Source: Stenocarpella maydis (lineage: Eukaryota; Ascomycota; Sordariomycetes; Diaporthales; Diaporthaceae). Taken from it: 64,000 bases of DNA. The stretch covers positions 78,399-142,398 of the forward strand of contig NQMI01000123.1 in NCBI GenBank assembly GCA_002270565.1, in the 5' to 3' direction. The notes beneath the pieces are model-generated. The model searched no databases and was not told where the DNA came from. It saw nothing but the letters and a program-made list of their open reading frames with translations. The translations under genes and the position numbers were made by a program. Of the stretch, positions 11,457-21,220 are shown in pieces (the first letter of the stretch is position 1; each line of letters opens with the position of its first letter).

Positions 11457-12391
11457 ATGCTGCTGGAAAAGATTCAGATGTTGCCGGCGACGTCAGGCGT
11501 CAAGCCGCGACATGTCCAAACCACCATCAGTTATTACAAAGACCCTGGCGACGGAACGAAACATAGTACTAGTATCGCGGGCAAAAGGAGCACGTTCAGC
11601 GCGCCTCAAATCGAGCTGGACACTGTCGTAACCGACATAACTGGGAGCGAGGAACAATTCACACTCGACAGCCACGGGTTTCAACTTTGCAGGCATGTCA
11701 GTCGCATAAAGGTATTCGATGATGACGACCGCATCAAAAAAGAGTACTATCCCGAAGTGGAGGAGCTGGTCCGCGACATGTAAGTCATAACTCACCGAGA
11801 CAAGTTCTTTGGTCCGTTGTGTCAGCACGAAGCTGACCTTGTGCTGCTAGCACTGGGGCCTCGAGGCTGTTTGTCTTTGACCACACCATCCGCCGGCCGA
11901 ACCCCACGGCCCCGAGCTCCGACGACGAGCGCCGGCCCGTGAAGCGGGCGCACATCGACCAGTCCGAGTGGGCGGCGAGGCAGCACGTCACGCGGCATAT
12001 GGGCGACGACGGCCCCCGCCTGCTCGAGTCTCGCTTCCAGATAATCAACGTGTGGCGCCCGATAAAGACGATCCGCAAGGACCCGCTGGCCGTCTGCGAC
12101 TCCCACTCGGTCCCGGACGAGGATATCCTGCCGGTCAAGCTGATCCACCCCGGGTGGGTGGGGGAGCCGTGCACGATACTGCCCAACAAGAAGCATCGCT
12201 GGTACTTCAAGAACGAGCAGACCCCGGAGGAGGTCATGCTGATCAAATGCTACGACTGGAAGACGGACGGGCGCGCCCGGAGGGTCCCGCACGCTGCTTT
12301 TACTGACCCTGAGATGATCGACGGAGACCCAAGACATAGTATTGAGGTCCGGGTGCTAGTCTTTCACGAGGATGATTTCAATAGGGGTTGA
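11457..12391 (+). CDS. AsaB/GA4-desaturase-like hydroxylase or desaturase
   Basis: Two exons (11457-11779 and 11851-12391) give about 287 residues. The intron at 11780-11850 has GTAAGT..TAG and restores VRDITGASRLFVFDHT. Family features are ISYYKDPGDG near the N-terminus, VFDHTIRRP, the His-x-Asp pair in HIDQSEWAARQHV, NVWRPIKTI, LAVCDSHSV, KHRWYFKNEQ and HAAFTDP near the C-terminus. These match the fungal AsaB / CmcJ / gibberellin DES group, thought to be Fe-dependent oxygenases acting on cluster intermediates. The ATG at 11457 is the first in frame after an upstream stop. It is the right-most recognisable gene of the left cluster. Confidence 0.85.
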
Positions 12392-13309
12392 GAGGAATAC
12401 AATTGCCCGATTTATCTTCCAAGGCTTTGGTTGAAACAAAAGAACTAGTAGCTGCCTATATCTTGGTGTGCCAAGTGCGCCGCCCGGGTCAACTTCTATT
12501 CAAGTGGTGCTACCGATCAGCACAAGCAGCTGAGCAATTGTCAAGCCACATGCACTGCTGCCCATTAAGAGGGTGGTTTTATAAAGATCTGACAGACGGT
12601 CTAGAGTTCCCCATGTGCGATAGGCTACGAGCTAAAAAGTTTAGGATGACCAACTCCGGTCTGGCGCAATAATATATCACCGCCTGGTTTGAGGGCCGGG
12701 ATGATAGAAGTGACCTACAGTAGGCCCCATCGCCCGATTCATCACGTTTGAGGAAGTCTCCAAGTCTCGAAGCCATTTTGTCACTTCCGGATGTGCCTGG
12801 GGTCTAAACATGCGCCATCAAGTTCTTGAGCAGCAGGAGCATCGTACGAGTCCAGCGACTCAGACTACCAGTGCTTGCTTACTTTGTACTGAGAAAAGAG
12901 GCAGTTCTGATGAGATAAAATAATGTCTTAATAAGTCGGCCTAACAGAGCGTCTTCTACTTGGGGGAGCGCTGTACAGTTATAGAGGCCTCCAAACGTGA
13001 TTAGTGCGGCGTATATATAAGTTACTGGAGGTCCTTATATGCCTATGTACCCAGAATTTTAGGTTTGCTTATACCGAGGTATGGCTTTTGCTTTCTACCC
13101 ACCTCATGTAAGGGTTTGTATGGGAAGTATTAACACTTCCAAGTATTTACTAAAAGGAGAAAAAGCCACCCTGTATCACGATAACCCTTTAAGCCCCTTA
13201 TTGCCGTTTAAGCACTTTGCTTCTGGGTATGTGGGGGTCTTCCCCTCGGTGTACGGGTTGCCTTCCTTTAGGTAACACTTCATTTGGCTTGTTTTGGAAG
13301 TTGAAAAGA
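12392..13309. other. Intergenic region
   Basis: About 0.9 kb without a credible gene. Frames at 12388-12672 and 13081-13275 have no family resemblance. It becomes AT-richer after 12900. Confidence 0.4.
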
Positions 13310-13760
13310 GCAATTATCTGGGAGTGCTCTGGGGAATTCCGAGCACGGGACTCTACTGGTCTGGCAAAGGCAGAACCAGTGGATACCACACGAACATATC
13401 CCTTCCGATTCATGTCTATACGCCACGTTACGTATTCTCCATGACCCCAAGGGGGGTACTCTGATAGCCAGGTCCTGGGAGCTCGTCCGGCAGCCATACA
13501 AATCACGGAACCTGACAAATCCGCACGAAAAACTCCTAGAGCTGCCAGCGATCGCCCAGACGCTGTCTATATCCACTGGTGCCGAATATTTGGCAGTTCT
13601 GTGGAAGCCAATCTTTAGACAGGACCTCTTGTGGGAGCATCAGCCTCAAGTGCTCGCTTCCTATTGACGGGAGTGTCAGACGCTAGGAACCCCGTGCAAG
13701 ATAATTGGTATAGGGAAACGCCCTGGCCATGGGCGACTCCTGATGGAATTATCTTGTGTG
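13310..13760 (+). pseudogene. HET-domain-like protein remnant
   Basis: A plus-strand reading frame runs from about 13330 to a stop at ~13674 and contains HDPKGGTLIARSWELV, then SRNLTNPHEKLLELPAIAQ and GAEYLAVLWKPIFRQDLLW. This order resembles the part of fungal heterokaryon-incompatibility proteins that follows the HET domain. In a shifted frame just downstream, YRETPWPWATPDGIIL resembles the APSWSWASVDG signature that normally comes next. The shift, the stop and the missing N-terminal HET motifs indicate decay. HET genes act in non-self recognition and often turn into pseudogenes. The family call is by eye only. Confidence 0.45.
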
Positions 13761-13880
13761 CATGCACTGGGCGCACTCCCGAATGGAGCCGAGCAACAGA
13801 ATTAGGTACACCTGGCTGGCCGAGATTACCACACACCCTACCCAGCCCTGTTCGAGCCCCAGCATCTATTTGACGAAGTT

Positions 13881-15180
13881 TCCAAAATGTCCACTGAGTA
13901 GCCGATGAAAGGTGCTGTGGAACGATTCAATCTACAGAATAAAAACCCTGTTATTATCAGATCAGTGAAAGGTGGGTCCAATGGTGAGAATTATGGGTCG
14001 ACGATAATACCGAAACTGCCGTAGCGTCTGGAGGGTCACGGAGATGGAGTAGCTTCAAGTTTTCTGCTTGCATTTTCTTGGTGTCACAAGTAAACATTAC
14101 TTGGCCTCTCAGAGAGCCCATTACTCGCTTGCTTTGGCTTTGCCACGGGTCCATGGCCCCGGCCACACATACGTATGGGGTCCCCAGAAGATTGCTACCG
14201 AAACCGTCATCATTCTCTAATTGCGTAACTCCAGCCTGCACGACATCGAGAAGAGAGTGGGACAGCAAGTATTATTCTAGTGTACTTTGTTGCTCCATAG
14301 CTGTTATATGGGACTCGTATCCAGGTGGCAGGCGTGAAGAACTTGTTCAACCTGTCACTAGATTTGCACCCCCTCGGATCTGTATGCAGGCTGCTCTCGG
14401 GAATCTTGTACTATATTGACCCTTGTGCGTTGGCAGGGCGCCAATGAGAATTGGAAGTTTCCGAATATGTGCGCACACCTAGGCAAGGAGGCGAACGGAT
14501 GCGAGTGTTTCACCAATTGACCGGGCGTACCGCCCTTCTGTGTCGCCTCGCTTTGCACGATTTCTCACGTCTGACAGCCACAAGATTTTGCCTCCCAGTC
14601 AATGCAGCAGGCCTTGTTCAGTTCTCTCCTCATGTCCCCAATTCAGAGGCGTGTGCGAGCGAGAAGCGCTTTTACAATCGCCCAACTACACCATGCTCGT
14701 TGGAAGAATTGTCAACATTCTATCGGCACGACGGACAATAGGGGCGATTAAGAGACGATGATAACTAACTAGATGGAATTCCACTAGCACAACCAGAAAT
14801 CAATTCCAATGTTTGGGAACTGTACTATTTGATTGAAATAAACAGCCTCTAATTATGAAAGGCAGCCTACTAAAACGTCATGGAAGTTGGGCTAGAAGCG
14901 ACGGAGCCTCTCCGGAGTTTAATGGATAAAATACAATAAAGCTTTTGCACAACGGCGACCTTGGTCGGCTGCACAATACTGCAATAAATAAATTAATGGA
15001 TTCGGTACTCTCAGTAATAAATCTTCCCAGGGCATCAGGATTTCAAGTCTCCTCCTTCAGCTTTTGTCATCCTCGAACCAATTCCTGAAGTCCACCACCT
15101 CAACTCCTCATCAAATATTGAAACACTTTGTGCTCATGACACTTTTTATCGCAACCCCTGAACCAACCATTCATCACTTC
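13881..15180. other. Intergenic region before the MFS gene
   Basis: About 1.3 kb without a convincing gene. A minus-strand frame at 13957-14268 (VVQAGVTQLENDDGFGSN..) faintly resembles the C-terminus of HET proteins and may be further debris. The last ~300 bases are AT-rich, followed by a pyrimidine-rich stretch just before the MFS start, and probably hold its promoter and leader. Confidence 0.4.
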
Positions 15181-16995
15181 ATGTCGGACGCTGTGTCTCC
15201 TCCAAAGACGTTGGATGCTGCTACTCCTGCTCCTCCCAGCACAGGTAGCTCATGCCTCAGTGTTGCCAATCTCGACATGGAATCCAACACAACATCATAT
15301 ACCACACCCAAAACGACATCCAACACAGCAACCTATGTAACCTCTGCCGAAACTTCAAAAACACCATCTTATGTCGATCTACTACCTGACACCGAGGCCG
15401 AGAAGGCCGCACGCCACACGAAGACGGAGCACAGTCTAACCTTCTGGGGCGCTATCAAGCTCTACTACCCAGCCGTCCTGTGGGCTCTTGTCGTCAACCT
15501 GGCCACTGTCTGTCAAGGCCTTGACGGGCAGGTCATCGGCGCCCTCGTCGGCATCGAGCCCTTCAAGCAGCACTTTGGCGTCGAGCACGAGAGCGGCTAC
15601 ATCATCGAGGCACCCTGGCTCGGTGCCTTCAACTATGCCAACAAGATCGGCTCCATCATCGGTGCCTTGTGCGCCGGCATGGCCTACGACCGCCTCGGCC
15701 TCAGGCGCGTCATCGCCCTCAGCTCATGCCTGTCCGCCGCCTTCGTCTTTGTCCAGTTCTTCGCCAGCAGCCCAGCACAGCTGGTCGCCGGCATCCTCCT
15801 CAACGGCTGCGCCATCTCCTTCTTCACCGTGTGTGCCACCGCCTACGTGGGCGAGGTCTGCCCCGTCGTGCTGCGCGGCTTCGCGGCCTCGGCCATCAAC
15901 ATGCTCCTCGTCGCGGGCCAGCTCGCGGGCTCGGGCATCCTCAAGGCCGCCAGCGGCATCACCTCGCAGTGGGCCTACCGGCTGCCCATCGCCAGCCAGT
16001 GGCCCCTCCCCGTGCTCATGCTCCTCCTCGCCCTCGGGCCCTTGTGGTGCCCGGACCCGCCGTACTGGCTGTGCAAGCGCGGCGACTACGAGGCCGCGGG
16101 GGAGTCCCTCCGGCGCCTCGCGGCCGCCGGGGTCGACCCGGCCCCGAAGCTGAGCTTCGTCCGCGAGACGCTGCGCGCCGAGGGCGAGGCCAGGCAGGGC
16201 GCCGAGCCGGCGGTGCGCGAGTGCTTCCGCGGCAGCGACCTGCGCCGCCTCGTCATCTGCCTCATGGTCTACGCCACGCAGGCCCTGGTCGGCGCGGTCG
16301 TCTTCCACGACTACGCCGTCTACTTCTTCGAGCTGGCGGGACTCGGCGCCGACGACGCCTTCAGCATGAACGTCGGCGTCAACGCCATCGGGTTCGCCGG
16401 CTCGTGCCTCGCGTGGTGGTTCCTCCAGTTCCTGGGCCGCCGCGACGCCTACCTCTACGGCTCCGTCGTCCTGGCCCTGCTGCAGGGGTCGATCGGCCTG
16501 CTCGACCTCATCCCCCGCCCGCCGTCCGGCACTGCTCCGTCTTCCTGGGCGCAGAGTGCGGTTATTGTCCTGTGCAACTTGGTCTACGACATCACCATCG
16601 GCCCCTACGGGTTCGTCCTCATGTCCGAGGTGTCCTCGGTGCGTCTGCGAGGCTTCAACATCGGCCTCTCGTCGGCCTTCTACCAGATTTGTGCCATCGC
16701 CTTGGCACTCGGTGTTCCCTTCCTCATCAGCGAGGATCAGGCTGACCTCGGGGGCAAGATCGGATTCATCTTCGCAGGCATTGGCGGGCTTTGTGCGCTG
16801 TTTTGCTTCCTCTGCCTCCCAGAGACCAAGGGTCGCACCTTCGAAGAGCTGGACCACATGTTCTCCATTAAGTTGCCGTCGGCGAAGTTCAAGGACTTTG
16901 AGATGCAGCACGACACCGGGGTGATGGGTTTTGACAGGCAGGACGTGAAGCACACGGCACCGAATAGTGAGGGGGACCAGTCGGCCAGCGTATAG
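15181..16995 (+). CDS. MFS sugar porter, alpha-glucoside (maltose) permease-like
   Basis: A single intronless exon. The ATG at 15181 (MSDAVSPPKT) is preferred; 15136 is an in-frame alternative. The product is about 604 residues with a Ser/Thr-rich N-terminal tail of ~75 residues and twelve predicted membrane spans. Sugar-porter signatures are DRLGLRRV after TM2, GEVCPVVLRGF after TM4, PDPPYWLCKRGDYEAA at the central loop, GRRDAYL, SEVSSVRLRGFNIGLSS and PETKGRTFEELD at the end. The arrangement is closest to fungal MAL/AGT-type alpha-glucoside proton symporters. Codon use is strikingly GC-rich compared with the flanks, which produces long antisense frames. It may be an independent nutrient transporter rather than part of the left cluster. 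Confidence 0.88.
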   Translation: MSDAVSPPKTLDAATPAPPSTGSSCLSVANLDMESNTTSYTTPKTTSNTATYVTSAETSKTPSYVDLLPDTEAEKAARHTKTEHSLTFWGAIKLYYPAVLWALVVNLATVCQGLDGQVIGALVGIEPFKQHFGVEHESGYIIEAPWLGAFNYANKIGSIIGALCAGMAYDRLGLRRVIALSSCLSAAFVFVQFFASSPAQLVAGILLNGCAISFFTVCATAYVGEVCPVVLRGFAASAINMLLVAGQLAGSGILKAASGITSQWAYRLPIASQWPLPVLMLLLALGPLWCPDPPYWLCKRGDYEAAGESLRRLAAAGVDPAPKLSFVRETLRAEGEARQGAEPAVRECFRGSDLRRLVICLMVYATQALVGAVVFHDYAVYFFELAGLGADDAFSMNVGVNAIGFAGSCLAWWFLQFLGRRDAYLYGSVVLALLQGSIGLLDLIPRPPSGTAPSSWAQSAVIVLCNLVYDITIGPYGFVLMSEVSSVRLRGFNIGLSSAFYQICAIALALGVPFLISEDQADLGGKIGFIFAGIGGLCALFCFLCLPETKGRTFEELDHMFSIKLPSAKFKDFEMQHDTGVMGFDRQDVKHTAPNSEGDQSASV

Positions 16996-17858
16996 AATAC
17001 GGAAAGGGAGGATTGTGGGATTGTGGGATGGCGGTATCTATAATGGGAAGCTTTGATACATCCGGCATATTCAAGAATTGGGTCACCCACAGCTGCAAGG
17101 ATGATTGGACTTGGGATGACGGGGCTGTCAGGGAAGTCATTGTCTTGAGAAAGGGTGTTTTCACACTAGATTGGATTCTTTGTTTTTACGCCAGTTATAC
17201 CCGGCCCTTTTAGATGACCCACTGCAAATAGAAATAGTATCAGTGTAGTCAAGATTTCGCCAGTTTTTCTTCGGTATAATGCACGGAAAACGCACTCAAT
17301 CTCACAGTGTATATTTCAGCGTGACGGTGTTACGAATGGCTATCGGAAGACACAATTGCATCATACACTAGCAAATGGGTAATCAACAACTATGACGGGC
17401 ACCGAGTACTGAGGGTAGGGCGTACTTGGCTGCGAGGTGACACTTCCACGATTCAGAGTCTTCAGCTCTGACTGAAGCGGTGAGGTTCTCACCAGTTGCA
17501 GCTAAACATCCTGCCTGCAGTTAGTGGGCTTGCGGGTTGCCTGCTTAGCTGTCAACAGCTGCACAACACAAGACGTGGAGGCACTTCGTTCAGCTTAAGG
17601 TATATGCTGTGCTCTGCACATCTGCATGATGAGCGACGAAGTACTAGCAACGGGACGAACTCGACTTGCCAGAAACAACAATCACTTGGCCGATATTGTC
17701 GGCCGGGCAAGATAGCATCCAGCACTGGCAACGGACATAATATTTCAACCAGCGCTTCCGCCAGCTACTCTGGCCAGTTTCGCCTGAGCTTCGACGCATG
17801 ATTTTCAGAAATGCCTACCCTAACAATTTCTTGATCAGCCTCCCCAGGGAAGTCTCTC
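16996..17858. other. Intergenic region
   Basis: About 0.86 kb downstream of the MFS gene. A frame at 17496-17801 lacks any recognisable motif. Nothing else was seen. Confidence 0.4.
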
Positions 17859-18224
17859 TCAGATTATTTAGGCCTCGGCAAACTTCTCCGTGACGAGCCT
17901 ACCCTGAGGGACGAGATTATGGACTTACTCTACAGGCATTGCCCGATCGAGTGGCATGGGAGCCTCAATGACTCTTGAAACGATTCAGACGAGCCATATG
18001 CAACATGCAGTTCTTTCAGGACGGAAATTCCTGTCATTGAACGCCTCGCAGTCACCTATACCCCTGACGCGCGAGACCTCACAAGCGACATACGTCAGGC
18101 CCTAGAGTGGTTGACGCGCCCAAGCGCGCGGACAACAATAGGCGATTCGGGTGGTCTCTGCAGAGGCTTTTGCTCCACGGAGCCACGAGTGGTATTTCTG
18201 CTGTACTTTAGCGACGGCAGCTGA
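17859..18224 (+). pseudogene. Protein remnant with internal stop, possibly ankyrin-type
   Basis: One frame of 121 codons is interrupted only by a TGA at 17976-17978. It reads LSDYLGLGKLLRDEPTLRDE, then a CPIEWHGSL stretch, and after the stop EIPVIERLAVTYTPDARDL and a TSDIRQALEWLTRP segment. The amphipathic, protein-like composition on both sides of the TGA suggests a once-coding exon. Downstream, FHRLMRHGANVSFVYI (~18284-18340) resembles an ankyrin repeat edge, and RRMGRWSRSLAAVAEMEG (~18590-18640) may belong to the same dead gene. No family is assigned with confidence. Confidence 0.3.
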
Positions 18225-18340
18225 GGTCACGCCGACACTCTCGATCGGACTTCACGGGCTGGCTACCACTTCAGGAACCGGCATTCCACAGACTCATGCG
18301 GCATGGGGCTAACGTGTCTTTCGTCTATATTCGTGTTTAA

Positions 18341-19892
18341 CTTGGGAATAACCAGAGCTGAGCCAAAATGCGGTCACGGGTTGGTCTTCGGGGTTGAGTC
18401 TTGGTCCGCGGGAGGTCTCTCACTAAGCCGTGGTGGCAACACTGGATCTCCACATGCCCACATTGAGTAAAATGATCGTCACTCGAGTGACTTTGGAGAG
18501 TTCAATGGCGTGCAAAGCATGTACCTAACTGGGGGTATGCGCTATGCAGCAGCACTCTTTCAACAAGACATCGGACCTACAAGCACCGGCGGATGGGACG
18601 CTGGTCACGTTCCTTGGCTGCAGTAGCTGAGATGGAAGGGGAGAGCGTGGCAGCATCTCTCTGAATACTCGGCATTGAGTTCGCAGATGATGGCATTAAC
18701 CATTTGGCACCCTTCCGATGCCCATGAAATCGGGTGCGCATGCGTAGCTACGCCGCTGATACATGATAACTATCTGGCATGTCATCCGCTCCCTGGCGCG
18801 ATCCTTGGCTATCGCTCCTAATCGCGCACAGAATACGCCGTCGCTCAACAACATCAAACGAACGGCCGTACTCTACCACGTGGGTGAACCTGAAACAAAT
18901 GCGGTTGTAAGCGAATGGGAGTCCATCCCCCTTCCCTTGACCGCCTGACAAGGCCGTCTGGTTTCGTGGTCCGGCTCCCGTGGTGCTGCCGACCCCCTGG
19001 CGCGTTTGCAGCCTTCGAACAGGTCGCGGTACTCGTTTCTGCGCACTAAAGTAGGCGTAAAACTGTGACCGAGATATACTATAGATTTAGACTGGCGGAC
19101 AGCGATAAACCAACCGGGTAGGCCAAGCAAAAGCATATAGGGGGCTCTACAAGTTATGGCTTGGTCCACGGGCGCTGGCTCCCCTAGGTATGGACAGAGG
19201 CTAACTGTGTTTGTATGGTTACTTGCGGCGGATTTCGTGTTATGAACCTCCGGTGTTTTATTATAGCCTTGACCAAAGGCAACAGTCTGCTACAAAGGCT
19301 TCCTGCGGGCATATGAGGTACTGTTGGAGCAAAGGTTTGGGTGTCAACGACGATAGATGCCACGAGGCCATCCCTCAAGTGCTCCCCTCAGTCAAGTTTC
19401 TGAGTAATATCAACATACGTAAGCCATTGCAGTTACCACAACACCTTGCTTCTCTTGAGCAACTCCTCGAATCAGTGACTTCCGAGTCGGTTTTTTTTTT
19501 TTTTTGGAAAGAAGTTTTCAAAACGACCGAAGCACTGATGTTGCCAGTCGTGGTCTGTGACAAGTGGGCCTCACTCTCGACGCGGCTCATGCAAGTCTTG
19601 GATCGGAGGAGGGCCTGTCACGAAGTCACAACTTAAGCCTTGTCACGCCCCGATTTTGAGTGCATCAGGTCAAATGGATTTTTATGGCTTCAGAAAGAAT
19701 GCTTCTCGTCTTACTTTCTATTTAATTCCATCTGCTGGAGCGACAGGATAGAATTCTGAAACCCTCTCTACGCATGGCAAAGTTCAAAGTCTACAGAACT
19801 GAAAAACACAAAACCGCCAAATTAACGTTTTTATTCAACAAACATCACCCTCATAGAGGAATACGGCAAAGATGGCCTGATTCATTGACACA
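18341..19892. other. Intergenic region
   Basis: About 1.5 kb with only weak remnants near 18.6 kb. A frame at 19211-19636 contains a T run (from ~19491) translated as poly-Phe and is not believed. A short promoter for the gene at 19893 is expected at the end. Confidence 0.4.
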
Positions 19893-21176
19893 ATGCCTTT
19901 AGGTAACGCCAAAGCCGAGCAAGGCGCGACTATCAAATCCGAGACTAGCAGCAACTCACAGCCCGAGAACGCGGCCCTCCTTCCCGACATACCCGAGCTC
20001 CTCACCCATCTCAAGCTCATTGACGCAATTATATGTCTGAAGAAAGCTACGGAAATTCAAGCTGAAACGCACGGGGTGGAAGCAGGTGAAGCCTGGCAGC
20101 AGTTCTGCCAGGCAGCCGCTGCCAGCTTCCTTGAGTGGTCCGAGGAGGTTGACCTTTCTGGGAAGACCATAGCCGTCCCGCCGCTTGACATCATGATGGT
20201 TTGGCACTCTTACATGTTAAATACCAAGGACTATTTGCGGTTCCAAGAGAAAACCCGGGGGGGAGAGATGTCGGGAAAGAGCTTTGACTGGCAGGAATTG
20301 GTGAGATATCTATCGTTCGCCGCAACCCTAGTTAATTTTCTTGATTCTAACACCCAGTCATATCCCAGAGGCGCAAGCTGGACCTGGACTATGACGGCCT
20401 GCCCGGGGTCCTGCAGGCATGGGACCCATCCGGCGAGACACGGACGACCACATCCCAGACTCCTGGCCATGCCGGCAACGACTTCGACATGGTGGCGGCA
20501 GTCCAGCGACAGCTGAGGTTCGCAGAGAAGATCCACGACGCCCACTGGCGCCGCCCAGAGACGGTCACCCGATTCCTCTCCTCGGCAGTCGGGCACTATG
20601 AGGAGTTCTTCGCCCTCATCGCCGAGAACCCGGGCGTCGGCCTGGCCCCGACGCTGGCCATCGACCTCGTCTGGTGAGTCCACCGAACTCTACTCCACCC
20701 CCACAAGGCATCATCAGATCATACCCCGAACCAGAGGTCAAGGCTGCTAACACACAGCCCCCAGGCACACCCACCAGCTCTCGCCCGCGAGGTACCGCGC
20801 CTACTCGCGGCGGGTGACGCGCGGCCGCCTCGTCCTCCACGACGACAACCTGGACGGGCCGGCCCTCGCGGAGGCGGGCCACATCGCCGAGCGGCTGTAC
20901 CTCGCCAGGTACGGCGTGCCGTACTACGGGGCCGCCTCCCCGCCGCCGCCGCCGCCGCCGTACTCGCCCACGGCGCCGGGCCGTTGTCAACCTGCGCCGG
21001 CCGGCCGTCCGTCATGCGCCAGCGTGTGCTCCAGCGCGTGCCGCAGCGGCGGGTGCTCGGCGCGGTGCCAGGCCGGGTGCAGCATCCGCTGCCGCGGGGG
21101 CCTGTGCAGGGACCAGTGCAGGGCGGCGTGTGGGTACGTGTGCGGGGCGTGTGAGATGAAGGAGGATGGGGAGTAA
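19893..21176 (+). CDS. Glycine-rich-domain-like (GRDP, DUF1399-type) protein with cysteine-rich tail
   Basis: Three exons: 19893-20300, 20369-20673 and 20765-21176, all in phase (..DWQEL|RRKLDLDYDG.. and ..DLVW|HTHQLSP..), about 374 residues. Two copies of the GRDP signature are visible: VPPLDIMMVWHSYMLN at ~88-103 and AIDLVWHTHQLSPARY at ~232-247. In plant and fungal GRDP proteins this His motif is conserved but its chemistry is not settled. The tail is unusual: a run of eight prolines (~299-306), then ~60 residues with 13 cysteines, mostly spaced C-x3-4-C. The tail could bind metal or form disulfides; no signal peptide is seen. Function unknown. Confidence 0.8.
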
Positions 21177-21187
21177 CTAGGACGAGT

Positions 21188-21220
21188 GAGGAGGAGGAGG
21201 AGGAGGAGGAGGAGGAGGAG
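21188..21220 (+). repeat. (GGA)n microsatellite in 3' flank
   Basis: Eleven consecutive GGA units start twelve bases after the stop codon of the GRDP-like gene, probably inside its 3' UTR. Confidence 0.9.

Noticed and set aside
15669..16953. Large frames (358 codons plus, 409 codons minus) inside the MFS gene
   Set aside because: Arg/Ala- or Glu-rich shadow translations caused by high third-position GC in the transporter.
19211..19636. 141-codon plus frame
   Set aside because: Contains a T homopolymer read as poly-Phe and no family resemblance.
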